Below, in pieces: positions 46,610 through 59,234 of a stretch of 64,000 nucleotides of DNA. The stretch lies in assembly GCF_048544455.1 (NCBI RefSeq), contig NC_133529.1, forward strand, positions 47,283,456-47,347,455, written 5' to 3'. The stretch comes from Silene latifolia (lineage: Eukaryota > Streptophyta > Magnoliopsida > Caryophyllales > Caryophyllaceae). The notes beneath the pieces were generated by a model. It was not told the DNA's origin. It did no database searches and saw only the letters and a program-made list of their open reading frames with translations. Every line of letters begins with the position of its first letter. Within the stretch, counting starts at the first letter, position 1. Both the position numbers and the translations under genes were made by a program.

Positions 46610-47744
46610 CCTTCCATCATTCTTGGGTATAGCAAGCTATCTCCGGGAATCCGTTCAACTACGGGAAAAATGAACGCCAATTCTATACATTTTCCCGACA
46701 TTAGAGTTTGGCATAGGTTCATGGGGTGGACAATCTTTGCGAGAAATGGACCTTAGATGGTGAGAAGCGATGAGCTAAATATCCTTGGCTCTAATTTATT
46801 CACGAAATCCAATGCTTTCAAAATTAACATTGCCCACCATTTGGTTCTTCACCTGCAGAAATGAGTAGGTTTCCCGACCAAAATGTGGGAATATTTGTGG
46901 GTGGATTGATCACACATATTGCTAAGGATATTTGAGGGTTTAATGAGTCAGTGTACAACCCTCTCCAAGAGCTCAATCTTCTCTTGACTTTTTACATGAC
47001 CCACTCCTTGAATTGCTCCAAAAACAACCTGGTTGATAATCTTGACTGTTGGCAAATTGATGAGAAGGATTCCATTGTCCTTCCTGATACCCGTCAAACA
47101 AAAATTAAACAAGACCAAGCCCCATATCTCCTCCTGGTTTGGGAACGTGACAACACCGCGTCATCACACCAAGCATATGGCCGAGAGCGCCATGGACCAC
47201 CACAGGGGTCCCAACCATCCACCTCTACTTACATACCTCCACCTTTTCAAACTTCGTCAATGCCTTCATCATCCTAACAACCAAGTTACCAATACCCTCC
47301 ACTTGACCCAAAAATGGTGGAATACATGGAAAATTTAACCTTGGGCATAGGTGAATTGAAGGGGTGTATAATAGGCTTAACCACATCTACTACAACCAAG
47401 AGGTTGGCAACTTTCCAATTTATGATGACTATGCCCGCCGTGGCTATGTCAATTCGGGCGATCCCCACCCAGACTACTTCTTGTGGCCCAATGACGGGTA
47501 CACCGGGCAAGGGATCCGTGGAGAACTCAACATGCAACCGGACTACTTTAGTAATCCGACATTTCTGACACCTATGGTTCATGAAGAAAGTGGTGGATGG
47601 TATGGTGAAGTGGGACCTAGTTTTGGTGGCTATGAGGGAGCTTCGGGGTCCGGAGGAGGGGGCATGATGGTGGATGATGATGTTATTCGTGATGAGGGTA
47701 ATGATGATTTCAATGTTGATGAAGATATTGACTATGATAGTTGA
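46610..47744 (+). pseudogene. Element F ORF2, part 2
   Basis: It resumes after element C with the duplicated CCTTC. The frame is broken by several stops and shifts. The last open stretch (47364-47744) resembles the C-terminal part of the D ORF2: a Tyr/Pro-rich region, a Gly-rich stretch and an acidic tail ending at 47744. It is non-functional. Confidence 0.8.
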
Positions 47745-50577
47745 GGTGGTGGAGTAGATAGGGTACTTTCAAATGTGAGCTATTGGCAATGGTGGCTTCC
47801 TATGCATCCCGTCTCTTGGCCCGTTGTAAGTATTTCATCTCTCTTCTCGTTGTTATTCTAGCTTTGAGTTGGTTGGTAGAGTCACGATGACTCTTTGAGG
47901 ATTAATGGTCTTGCAACATTATAAAGCCCAAGCTCCCATTTGAAAAATCCAAAATGACAAATATTCCTTCCCATTTAATCCAAATTAAATTAGCTCTCCC
48001 AAAGCATGCATACATGTAGTTATATTTGCATTAGATAATTTGAATATGCACTATATGTTAGTCAACCTTGTAATATAATTAGTTGCATTCATTTAGAATA
48101 GTTTGCATTCCATACCATCTTGCATTTAGGTAATTTCATGCATTGCGTTTAAAAAAATGAAAATACAAACAATTGAAAAAGCAAAAATTTCAAAAACATG
48201 TTCTTTAACTTGATTCAATACCCACATTGGTTCCTTTTTGGGACCATGTAAATAAACAAGCGTAGGGAGAGAACATTACAATTCAAAACACCAAAAAAAT
48301 GTTCTTAATTTTCAAAATTCAAAAATTACAAAATCATGTATTTCTTTTTGAAAAATTCAAAATCGAAAAATATGCATTTACTTTTCCTATTCCACTCCCT
48401 ACATACATTCCATCTCGGACGATGTCACATTCAAGTGTGAGGAGGGAAATATCCACCTTGTAGATATTCTATATACTTGTAAATAATTGTATACTTATAC
48501 TTGTAAATATTGACATATATCACAAAACAAAACCTAAAAATTGAAAAAAAAAATGAAAAATACCATAAAAATGCATTGTATATATTCGTTTTGTCTAACA
48601 TGTTGGATAGGCACACATCACATGGAGCGTCCAAGTCAAGGGAATTAGAAGATGCTCGGTATACTTTTTCTTATCCCCTTTCCTTGTCTATTTCTTTCTG
48701 TTGTATATATTAACAAGGAGGATGGGCTATTGTTAATGAGGATGTTCCACTTTTGGAACTTGGTGTTGTGTGTGGATACGTGTTGTTAGGATTAGAACTT
48801 ACATGCATTAGGATTAGTTTGTTGCATGCTAGATAGAAAACATGTCACAATTGTATATACTGGCATTTTCGTAGCACGTACATATGTGTTTAGTTGCATC
48901 TTGTACATATTGCACTTTGTTTGTAAATAAATGGGTTAGGGAGTCTAAATGTAGAGAATGCAAGCCGTCAATAAGGAAAATTGTCTCATATGTGTCTCGT
49001 CCCTTTTGATAGCTCGCGTCTTAGTAATAGTCGTTATTTTTTGGTAAACGTGAAAGACACCCGAGCCTTGACTACCTTGTGATACAAGGATGAAGTCTAG
49101 ACTCGACCTAGGGCCGACACAACTACATAAATGGTGAGAGTATAGCTTCCTATGTGTCGGCCCATCTATAACTGGCTCCATTTTAGGTTGTGAGTAGGCC
49201 TCCTCGCTTGGGGTGTTACATCACCATGCACGAGTGTGGCGTTCGTTCCTTAAATCATGGAGATGCTTATTTTTGTGCATGTATTTTGGAACAAACTTGT
49301 TACATGTTTTAGTCTCACATTGCCAAATTAACCTATGTTTTGACCCTTTAGATTAGGACCGATTTTGTTACCCTCTTTGACTTGGCCTTTCCTTTGGCAT
49401 ACCTACACCATGAGCTACATCCCAAAAACGACTATCCTTTCAAGAAAGTTGTTAGGATTTGTGGTTACATTAAATTAGGGGTTGAGTCCTAAAATGTTAG
49501 AAGTTTGAGCTTAATTTGCAAATAGTTAAAACTATTGTGTTAACTTGGTCAAGTTGTTTTGAATAAGAGGCTTTACAAATGAAAAAAAAAAGAAAATAGA
49601 AAAAAAAAATAAAAAGAAAAAAAACAGACTTGTCTAAGTTGTTTTCGTTGAAAGGAAAAGCTGAGGCATCACCCCTTATACATCGTAAAAGGGGTAAAAA
49701 GAGGTGTTGCTAAATAACGGTAAAATGATATTTTTTTTCCAAGCGAGTTAGACTTTCAAGAATATTTGAATTTAGGCATTTCCTCATTTGTTGTTTTTAG
49801 GTCAGGTTTGAATGGATTTTTGACAACTTCTTGCTTTTTAACTCCAAATATCCATAACGGTGCATGCACCAATCCATTTCTACCCATTACCTTAGCCCCG
49901 TCACAACCGAATTGTTTCTTTATGGGTGCATTTACCTTCTTTTTGCATCTCTTACATGATTAGAGGATGGAATACCACATTGGATTGCGGGCACCTTTTC
50001 GCGAGTTGTAGTAGGTGAGTGATTTGTTCCATTTTTGTAAAAAAATCACCCGTTCTTAAAATTGTGTGATGAGCGAAACCGCGAGGAAGTCGTTGCCTTA
50101 GCTCACACGTAGTCTTGGGCTGGTCTAGTGTCGAATCTCGTGTTTGACTTGTAAGACTTGGGAGTCTCTAAACGTTCTCCCTCATTCCCCCGTCCTTGAA
50201 TTTGTTTCTTGGGCAATTTTGTCATTACAATGGACCGCTTAAGCTAAAATTAGGGGGTTGGCACCGATTAGGGACCCTGAGACGCTATTCTCCACTAACA
50301 AAGACTCACTTGACTCGGTCCTGAAACCCCCACTTGAATGAAGCAAGTGTGAGAATTTTGATTGGTTCATTTATATGCATTACTTGGTAGTTTAGTACCA
50401 TTTTGAACCAAAATTTTGTAGCAACACCTTACTTGCCTTGCAATAGGACACTTCTCCTAATGAAGTGTCAAATTGTGAGTTGAAAAGGCTCCGGGTAAAG
50501 CTAAACCCGTTTCGGATTGTAAAATAAAGTGTCCTAGCTATTTAGTTGATGTTAAGGGTCTATTTGCCACCTAAGTG
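47745..50577 (+). other. Element F 3' non-coding region
   Basis: No credible ORF. It has the same general plan as the 3' region of A and D (AT-rich stretches, a purine block GTGTGAGGAGGG near 48438, a near-terminal segment with CACCTTACTTGCCTTGCA), but sequence identity is low. Confidence 0.65.
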
Positions 50578-50616
50578 CTTACTCGGGGACGAGTAAGGAC
50601 TTAGTTTGGGGAGATT
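50578..50616 (+). other. Element F hairpin and polypurine tract
   Basis: A perfect 8-bp stem (CTTACTCG / CGAGTAAG, loop GGGA) at 50578-50597, then TTAGTTTGGGGAGATT before the LTR at 50617. Confidence 0.82.
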
Positions 50617-52395
50617 TGATGAACGGATATTAGGCGCCAATTACTCCTCTTTCCACTAGGCTTTTTAATGCATTTTTACAAGATTATGAGTCTACTGCTT
50701 GCATTTTGTGTTCCTTTTCCACTTCTATCTTCTCCTACCTTGAAATGTAGGTAAACGAGCTCAGGAAGGGGATTTAAGCAAGTAACTAGACAAGAGGACA
50801 AGCTAGCAAGGAAGAAGAGAAAGACGGAGTTGAAGAAGCCCCTGAGTCGGTCGGCCGGCAGCCGGTCTAACGGCTGAGAGTCGTCCATTAAATAAGTTCA
50901 GCTCCAAAATTAAATTGTATCGGCGCCGGCAGGGGGTGCAGCGGCCGGCTAGACGGCTGGCTGTCGCTGCTACCCGTATTTGTCTTAAACTCCTCTTTTA
51001 GAACCCTAAGTATTGGAACACTATAAATAGCATCTCTTAAGTTCTATTTGGACACGATACCCTAAATCTCAGTTAATTCATTTCCAAGTTTAAAAAGTTG
51101 CTAATCCTTTGTTAATCTGTCCCTAATTAAAACCTTAATCTTTCAATTACTAGTTATTTAGATCTAGAAATTTGGGTTGTAGCAAGATTGAAGATTTCTC
51201 TTCCTTCCTTATTCGATCCAAGCTTATTTATTTGCATCTAGTTGGTATAATCTCTTCCTTTTTGTTCATTTGTTTACATTTACTTCTTCTTAGTTTAAAT
51301 TGATTGTTTGTGTTTGGATTCCTCTTGTTTGTTGGTAGAATAGTCTTACTCTCTCTCTTATTTCACTTGTTCATGAATTTGGGTGTTGCTTATCTAGTAA
51401 AGTTTGAAACTTTGATTTGTCTTGTCAAAGTTTCCTCCTTTTGTATTAATCTATCTTAATCTTAGTTTAATTAGTCAATACTCTGCTTTCTCTTAATTTA
51501 TTGCCTGCTTAATTGTGAGAATCAATTCCATACCATGTTTATTATCAAAGCATCTACCTTTACCAATTGTTTTGTCTTAATCAACAAGAGTAGTGAGTAG
51601 TCCCTTCACTAAGGTGCGATTAGGCCCCAACATGAGTAATTTACCTAATTACTTTTATTTAAATTAGTTGTTGAGATGGGATTTGTTGGGTTTAAGTAAG
51701 GGGTTTGAATTGTCTATGCTCTATTTGGGATAATAACTGATTTTTAACCCTTGACCATCAATGGGAGTTGATTAGGATGGGATTTCACTAACCTTTTACT
51801 TTGTTTGTCGACTTGGGTTCAACCCAAGTGGGGTGCTCTTAATTACTTAACGGTTTGAAATTCACCTTCGAGAGAAGGGTCGGGATGAACGGGGATTATC
51901 GCGGGCATAAGCCTTAGCCTTTGTGAGAGATGAGCGAAAATGGGCCATTTAATGACCCTTGAGCATTGAGTTGGAGAAATCAAGTCATGAGCCTGGGAGG
52001 GAGTTGAGTCGATATTGCTAGTGTCCTATTATGAACCCGGGAGGAATATATTAGGTGATCTAGAGGCGTTTCCACCTGAAATCCTACTTCTTGACAACTA
52101 ATTGAAAAAATAAATGGTAAATTATGATTGTTGGTGGTCGAGTCGTACCCTAGACTTTAACATACTTGATTAAAACCGCATTTCATTAGCTTGTTTCCTA
52201 TCTTAACATTTGCATTAGTTTATTTAACTTGCATAGTACATAGTATCGTTCATTTAGTCATACAACCTTTCAAGTTTCGCTTGACTTAGCTAAACATGTG
52301 ACCTATAACAATTAGTAATCACCGTGCTCCTTGTGGTTCGACCCTTAAAAATGTAACGAATCTCGTTCACTTGCGAGGTAATTAAACTTACATCA
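50617..52395 (+). repeat. 3' LTR of element F
   Basis: It starts TGATGAACGG; the end is placed at ACATCA (52395) by analogy with the ATCA ends of the related LTRs, so it is uncertain by a few bases. It has a GCCGG/CGGC motif cluster at 50847-50965 and TATAAAT at 51022-51028. Confidence 0.75.
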
Positions 52396-53775
52396 CCCCA
52401 CAACGATCCTTTGGTCTTCACCCTTTACATCGAGCACAAGATGGTCTTCCGATGCATGATCGATATAGGGGCATACACCAACCTCATGTACAAAGAGTGC
52501 TTCGACAAAATGGGGCTAAAAGGAGAGCATCTTGCACTGGTCAAGAACCCTTGTATAGCTTCGCAAGAGAAGGCACATACCCTCTCGGGACGATCAACTT
52601 GCCGGTGATGTTTGGCGAAGACACGACGGTAAAACACATCTTTGTCGAGTTCATAGTTGATGATTGACCATCGGCCTACAATACCCTCAACGAAAGAGCG
52701 ACCCTATATAAGGTGATGGCGGTAGTTTCCATAAGAGCTCTCGAGCTGGTTTATGTGTCGGAGATTGGCACGGCCGAGAAATTATACAACAACCAAGAGG
52801 AAGGTTGTGCGTGCAATGGGAAGTCGTTCTACAAGTCAAAAAACGGTGTCGTAGAGATAATGAACATGACAGCGTCCTCGAGAAAGTGTCCCGAGGACCA
52901 GGCAGACAACATAATTCAGATCATTGATATTAGGGAAAGGCTAAGACTGGGAGGAGTTGAGGAGACCATGGAGCTCAAAATTGCTCATGCCCGCCCCATG
53001 ATCATCGGAAAAGGATTAGAAACAACATACCAAGAGCGGTTGATCGCGCTACTCCAACAGCACAAGGACGTTTTCGCATATTCAGCCGCCAAGTTGCAAC
53101 GTGTGGACCCAACCATCATTGAGCATAAGCTAAATGTATTGGTCGAGTTCAAACCTATAAAGTAGAAGAAGAGGGACATGTCTTATGATAAGGAGGCTGC
53201 AATGAAAGAGGAAGTCGGAAAGTTGTTGGAGGTCGGCTTCATCGAAGAATGTGAGTACCCAGACTCCCACCCACTATCGAGAAGAGACCAGCTAGTAGAC
53301 TCGACGACGGGCCACTTCATGCTTAGTTTCCTCGATGCATTTCCAGGATACCGCCAAATCTTCCTCGCCAAAGAAGACCGACCAAAATGCGCGTTTATCA
53401 CAAGTCACGGCGTGTTTGATATTCGCATACAAGATGATGCCCTTTGGGCTTAGGAACGTCGGTGCCACGTATTATCAGAGGCTATTGGACCAGGTGTTCA
53501 AAAGCCAGAAGAGGCGGAATATGCATAGTGGTATACGTCGACGACGTTATTGTTAAAAGTAAACGCGACGATTATCGACCGCCTCAAGGACTTGAAAGAA
53601 AATTTCGGATCACTTAGAAAATTCAAAATGAAATTGAATCCAGAGAGGTGCACTTTCGGGGTAAGGTCGGGAAAGTTCTTGGGTTTCCCAATAAGCTCCG
53701 AAGGAATCGACACGAACCCCGAGAAGGTCCAAGCCTTTGTGATCTGTATTCCGCCTTTCATTTCTACGTCCTAGT
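52396..53775 (+). pseudogene. Tat-lineage gypsy protease-RT relic
   Basis: Pieces in several frames. From 52411 there is a degenerate retropepsin-like part (MIDIGAYTNLM). From 52713 comes the protease-RT spacer with the HKDVFAYS segment. From 53178 the RT follows: FLDAFPGYRQI, YKMMPFGLRN and, at about 53531, a codon string that reads VYVDDVIVKSK, the catalytic YVDD block. It ends near 53755, so RNase H and integrase are absent. Stops at 52666 and 53163 and frameshifts near 53280, 53450 and 53540 make it inactive. No LTR of this element is seen. It is the only LTR-element RT in the window and is not part of the Athila-like elements. Confidence 0.88.
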
Positions 53776-54304
53776 GGCATAAGTGCATTTTGCTCACTCT
53801 CGGTGGCTCAAAAGACGTATTGGTTTTCGGAAGGTCTGTGTCAAGTAGTGCATATGGATGTTGAAGTTCGTATTCAGCAGTCCATACACCATCAAGACAC
53901 TCTTTTTACCCGATGTAGTTACTATATTGCTTTAGTTTACAATTTTACTAAAATAAGTGCATTTGACCAAATGAGTGAATTGTCACAAGGATTATAAATT
54001 TACTACTGCCAAACAAACAAACAAACAAAAAAACGGCTTGCATAAAGGCCGGCCCACGGGATTGAGGCGGGATTTTGGACGTTCCTAGGAACGAGTCGGG
54101 CTAATCGTTTCGTTTGACCAGATTTACCGCCCGGTAACAGCCATTTCATCATTCTTTTCAAATATATTAGCCACTATTATACTTAGTCGCAAATTTGCGA
54201 CGCTCATTAAGTTGTTGCGCAGCACTACACCAATATCCAATATAAAAAACAATTATACAAATCTTCTTACAGCTTGTTGACCATAAATTTTAAAGCTTAA
54301 AAAG
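53776..54304 (+). other. Upstream region of the TBL gene
   Basis: No gene or repeat that I recognise between the Tat relic and the TBL start codon. It contains a (CAAA)n-like run near 54011-54029 and ends in an AT-rich stretch with the candidate TATA box. Confidence 0.5.
54241..54247 (+). promoter_or_regulatory. Candidate TATA box of the TBL gene
   Basis: TATAAAA lies 64 bp before the ATG, which would give a short 5' leader of about 30 nt. It is a sequence match only. Confidence 0.4.
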
Positions 54305-57300
54305 ATGAGAATGAACAGACATTTCACACTAATTACAACAAATATTATGGCCAAGGCTAACACAACCAAAGTGAATCAAAATGCATGCATTTCTATTACG
54401 TTAGCTTCTACATGGAAACTTCTAATAACCAAATTTCAGGTCCTTATAATTGTCCTAATTATTTTCTTTATTTCTGCTCTTCATTTTACGTCGAAAAATC
54501 GTGTAGTCATTATAGAAGAGGAGGTGCAAATGATGCCGAAATGTGACTATTTTAAGGGGAAATGGGTGTATGATAATGAATCATACCCATTGTATAAAGA
54601 GAAAGAATGTTCGTTTATGTCAGATCAACTTGCTTGTCACAAATTTGGACGTCAAGATTTGAGCTATCAATTTTGGAAATGGCAACCTCACCATTGTGAT
54701 CTTCCTAGGTTCTTTCTTTTTCTCTCTTTTCAAATTTGGAGATGGCAACCTCACCATTTTGATACAAAATTTTCCCTTATTGTACTTTGATTTCTTTAAT
54801 TCTCTTGAATTCTAAGGGTAATCGTCTAGTTGACTGTAAAAAAAATAGCGAAAATGTAAACCCAAAAATTGAGGTTGAGAAAAACAAACAAAAAAACTCT
54901 TTAAAATTTTAAAATTTCTATAAATTGGAATATCTTTAAAATGGAAAATGGATGATATTTGAGATTTAAACATGTTATGCTAAATAAATTATTTACATTA
55001 TTTCTATTAATATTTGAAATTGAAATTGTTTCGAGGCCCTACATCATTCAAATCATGAAGTTAACAAGTGCATTCTTCAAATGTCAAAACAATGTACATT
55101 TCAAAAAAAGAAAATGAATTATGCATGCATGTTAATGTCATTCCATTTTTTTTTTTTTTTTTTTGTGTCCGAGTATAAAATCGATTGTAGAACTCCAACC
55201 ATCAGCTTAAACTTAACTTTTAGTTGAGATTGTTTCTAGACAATTTGGACTAATATTGTACATACTATCGGAAGGGCATTATACCTGTCAAATTTTTATT
55301 AACTTTAGTATGTACATTGTGTTAAATAATAGGTTGAATGCGACAACATTGCTAGAGGCCCTAAGGAACAAAAGGCTTGTATTTGTTGGAGATTCCATAA
55401 ATAGAGGTCAATGGACTTCTATGGTGTGTTTGGTGGAACAAGCAATCCCCAATACTTCCCTTAAAATCATGGAAACTAATGGCTCCTTATTTACATTCAA
55501 AGCTATTGTAAGACGACCACCCTCCTACTATCATGTTTATTTTAATTTTCTATAAATTCAATTGGTAATTATTGATATGTTATTAAAATGTCAAATATTA
55601 TGAAATGCAGGAATACAATGCCTCAATAGACTTTTATTGGGCACCTTTGTTGGTAGAGTCGAATTCAGATCACCCGGGAACGTCTGGGCTACAAGAAAGA
55701 ATAGTTCGGACCCAAGCAATTGAGAAGCATGCTAGGCACTGGGATGATGCTCACATTCTTGTTTTTGATTCATATCTATGGTGGAGAAGGGAAACCATGA
55801 AGGTCTTGTAAGTACAATTACCATTGTTCATTTAAACTATCTCACATTGTTCATGGAGGAACGAGATTACTATCTTATATACTATTACCAATTAATTTTA
55901 GGGTGAATTATCAGCTTAACTTATCAAGTAACTATATTTCCTCCTTTTGAGTATGGCACGTATATGTTTCCATATTCGAAAATGATTGTGAGAGTAACTT
56001 TGGATGTTGCCAAATTGGTTAGGTGGGGATCCTTTGAAGAGGAAGATGGGATTTACAAGGAGATTGAAATGTTGAAGGGTTATGAAATGGCGTTGAGGAC
56101 ATGGTCTGATTGGTTGGAAATACATGTCAACCACTCCAACTCTCGGATCTTTTGGATGACACCGTCTCCCATGCATGGAAGGTAGGTAGGTGGTAATTCA
56201 ACTCAACAAATTTGGTTAATTGTGAGATTAATCGTTCGATTGTAGTAATTAAATTTTAATTGTGTATGTAATTAACAGGCCTAATTAATACAAAGTTAAA
56301 AGATTTACAATTATCACATGGCATAACTTAATGTAACAATTCTGATTTCTATCTAACCGACCCAAAGAGAAGGACCAATACATACAATCATTTTTTTTCC
56401 GGATAAGGACCTCAACTTTCAAAGTTTATAATTAAGTAACTCTAACCTAATACCGTTACTTTTCCGTTATAACATTGAACATTGAGGGAAAAATAAATAC
56501 AACAAACTGGAATTTACGGTACTGAATTTGTTTGTTTGTCAAATCAAAACACACAATTATTTGTCATCTTTCATCCCATCTCATTCTTCCCTTTACTATC
56601 CTACTACGGAGTACTATCTAGCAAACGCGATGGGTTATGAAAAACAAAGTAGGCTCATCTTATAAAAACCATTCACATAAATTTTTTTCTTTAGGGTTCT
56701 CACTATCTAGCACACTCAAATGAATTTATGTTATCCATCAAACACGTGGGTGCGAACATCGAAACCGTACAGTCATTTACGGGTTTCAAATTTCTATTTT
56801 AAAATCAAAAAATCGTCATCTACTTTGACATACATCCTTAACTGGAAATTTTAAAGCATAAATCCTTAACTGGAAAAAAATAGCCAAGTTTAGCTCCTTG
56901 TTTTGTGGTTAACTCCTTCATATCCTAACTTCAATTGAGAATATGGTGAGCGTTATTGACACCAATAGACAGAGTCTCATATATAAGATTTTATGTTACA
57001 AAAAACCACAGAAACTCTAATCTATAGCCGCCTTGGGTATATTTCCAACATCTTAACTCTGAAGTAATACTATATAATTTTGATTATAATCTAAAAACAA
57101 GCTTCATTATAGTGCTTAAGACGGGTATTGTGAATTAGAGGGGCTCAAGTTCAAATCTATCTTCCATAAATTGCAGTGCTGAATATTGGGGTGGTGAAAG
57201 TGGATCAAACTGTTACAATGAAACTCAACCAATAGCAAAACAGCTTTACCCGGACGAAAGTGGTGGATTAGAGCAAAAAATGATGCAGCTCGTGGAAGCA

Positions 57301-57528
57301 GAAACAAATAGTCTGATAACCAAGGGAGTAAACATACAAGTAGTTGACATAACACTACTTTCGAAATACAGAAAAGAAGCACATCCCTCCATTCACAGAA
57401 GGCAATGGCAACCCTTGACAAAAGACCAATTGAAAAATCCAACAAGTTATGCTGATTGTTTTCATTGGTGTCTCCCTGGTGTGCCTGATATTTGGAATCA
57501 AATCCTATACGCCTATCTTTTTATCTAA
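54305..57528 (+). CDS. TBL: TBL-family polysaccharide (probably xylan) O-acetyltransferase, five exons
   Basis: Exons by GT-AG boundaries that keep the frame: 54305-54708, 55333-55507, 55611-55807, 56023-56181 and 57177-57528; 428 residues, within the usual TBL range. A short cytosolic N-terminus is followed by one membrane anchor (about residues 40-61), as in type II Golgi proteins. The Cys-rich TBL N-domain covers about 79-132 (CDYFKGKWVYD, WKWQPHHCDLPR). The catalytic GDS motif is at 154-156 and the second catalytic motif DCFHWCLPG (Asp405, His408) near the C-terminus. The family transfers acetyl groups to cell-wall polymers in the Golgi. The WWRRETMKVLWGSF and EKHARHW segments look closest to the TBL33/34/35 group, which acetylates xylan; this subgroup call is from memory. 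No stop or frameshift is seen. It is the only confident host gene here. Confidence 0.92.
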
Positions 57529-58682
57529 ACCTTATGCCCATTGTGTTACACTGAACTCACTGCCAAACCATCATAGATATTAGTAGAATTGATTGTCCAG
57601 AAATTCACAACAGCCTACAGGAGATATATATATATATTATTTTTATCAATCAACATTTTGACTTGGACCTATTTATATCTACAGTAATGAAAAGTGCTTT
57701 GTATACCCAACTACAACAGATAAATCAACCACCAAAAAAAATAATAAAATACCTTATATTAACATTATCATGCATGCATCACCGTCAGCGTAATGTATAA
57801 AGTTGGGGATGCTCTAAGTCCGGATGGCTCTGTTGGTCTGTCCTGCACAAAACAAGCCAGCTTATAATCATCCAGCACTTGGGGCAATGGTTATAGAGAG
57901 AAATGGAGTTTAGCTTGCACACTGAACATTGTATCATGTGTGCAGCTGTGAGAGTTTGGAGAAGCTCAATCCAACAGACTGTCATAATCACGGACCCACA
58001 ATCACGCGGGCATTCAAGCTCAATCATAAAAATCTCACTGTTTGGTGACTCCTGCATAATAGAGTACACATATAGAAAGTGCAATGTACTCCTAATTAAC
58101 TTGGTTACTGCGACAATGGTCAGGACAAAAGCTAATTATATACGGAGTACTTAGAATAACCAGCCTCAGTTACTGCGATAGTTTTTAACTGCTCAATGTG
58201 GATGCAAATACTTTTGTGACAAAAATCAATGAACATTATAAAGCCATAGGAAGACACAGAAAAAGAATTTAGTAATAAGAAGTGCCTTGATTTTAAAAGA
58301 AAAAATAACAAGACCTTAACCCACCTCTTTTCATTTAATTAATTAGATGTCCACCTTATATTATACATGGGATTCAGAATCACTAAACTTTCCCACCCAC
58401 TTGAATTAGTCAGCTTCATGAATAAAGTCCATGATGCATTATTATTCATCAGGGGATTTAACCAACTCCAGACCGGTAACTAGACTTCATAGACTACTAT
58501 TCAGTCATGGCACATTACTATTCATCAAGGCCATAACTCTATATAAGATAAAGATGCAATCACGAATACATATTTTGGGACAAACCTCTCAAAATTCGGT
58601 GACGACAATTTTCAAGTATGCATATTCTGATAAAACTAAAAGGGGCATCTCAACTTACATGACGATATTCGTCGGCGTATTT
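57529..58682. other. Intergenic region 3' of TBL
   Basis: No confident gene. A TA-rich patch lies near 57629-57640. A minus-strand open stretch at 57785-58050 follows a splice-acceptor-like TGCAG and contains paired Cys residues (CSVCKLN, CPKCW); it might be an exon but I cannot connect it. Short TACGGAGTA phrases at 56604 and 58140 resemble ends of plant MITEs. Confidence 0.4.
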
Positions 58683-58985
58683 TCAGGGAGCATTATCACC
58701 AATTATATACAGGACCCTCTTCTTTAGCTTCTCAATTGTCTGTATGAAGTACATAATAGTGTTAAAATAACATAATATCAAAAGTGTATACAGGTAATCT
58801 AGAGCATTGATGCATACCAAACTGGAATTCTGCTCCCATTTCTTGACTAAGCCAAAGGCATCTTTAACATGGGAACAAGAAGGATGCTCATAATTAAGGT
58901 AATATGTCGAATTTTCAGTAGCTTCCGCAACCCACATATGATTCGCGTGATCTTTAGCTCTCTTCACAAGATTACAAAAGCAGAC
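58683..58985 (-). CDS. Possible last two exons of an unidentified minus-strand gene
   Basis: On the minus strand an acceptor TTAATAG precedes 58985. An exon of 168 bp (58985-58818, 56 codons) ends at a GTATGC donor. A 78-bp intron ends ATACAG, and a second exon (58739-58683) reads to a TGA in the same phase. The peptide contains KRAKDHANHMWVAEATEN and IEKLKKRVLYIIGDNAP. I do not recognise the family. The upstream exons would have to lie at or beyond the LINE at 59235, so the gene may be truncated or have the LINE in an intron. The support is splice-site consistency only. Confidence 0.35.
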   Translation of the reverse strand, partial: VCFCNLVKRAKDHANHMWVAEATENSTYYLNYEHPSCSHVKDAFGLVKKWEQNSSLVCINALDYLYTLLILCYFNTIMYFIQTIEKLKKRVLYIIGDNAP

Positions 58986-59234
58986 CTATTAAAATATAAA
59001 AGAAAATTTAGGAAGTTAGACGCTAGAGTGTGCTTCTGATGTAAATTTACTGGAAAGCAACCTGACATTTAATCTCATGAAATGCCAATGTGAACGATTG
59101 CTACAGAAACATATGCACAGCATCTTAGTGGAATAGATAATGTAGAGCAGTCCAAATATGGGTTCAGCTGAGGACCAAAATTCCTTGTGTATTTTAAGGG
59201 TCCGTATGGCGTATACAGATGGCCAAACTAACAA

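Larger units (their letters stand above)
37993..52395 (+). mobile_element. Element F: 3' part of an Athila-like element, interrupted by element C
   Basis: It begins abruptly after the E LTR in a post-gag segment, then a motif cluster, ORF2 with an internal tandem duplication, a 2.9-kb 3' region, hairpin, polypurine tract and 3' LTR. Its 5' LTR, gag and protease are missing. Its own sequence, without element C, is about 7.4 kb. Confidence 0.8.

Noticed and set aside
57785..58084. A second TBL-neighbour gene on the minus strand
   Set aside because: Only one acceptor-like site and paired cysteines are visible; I could not link it in phase to the exons at 58683-58985.
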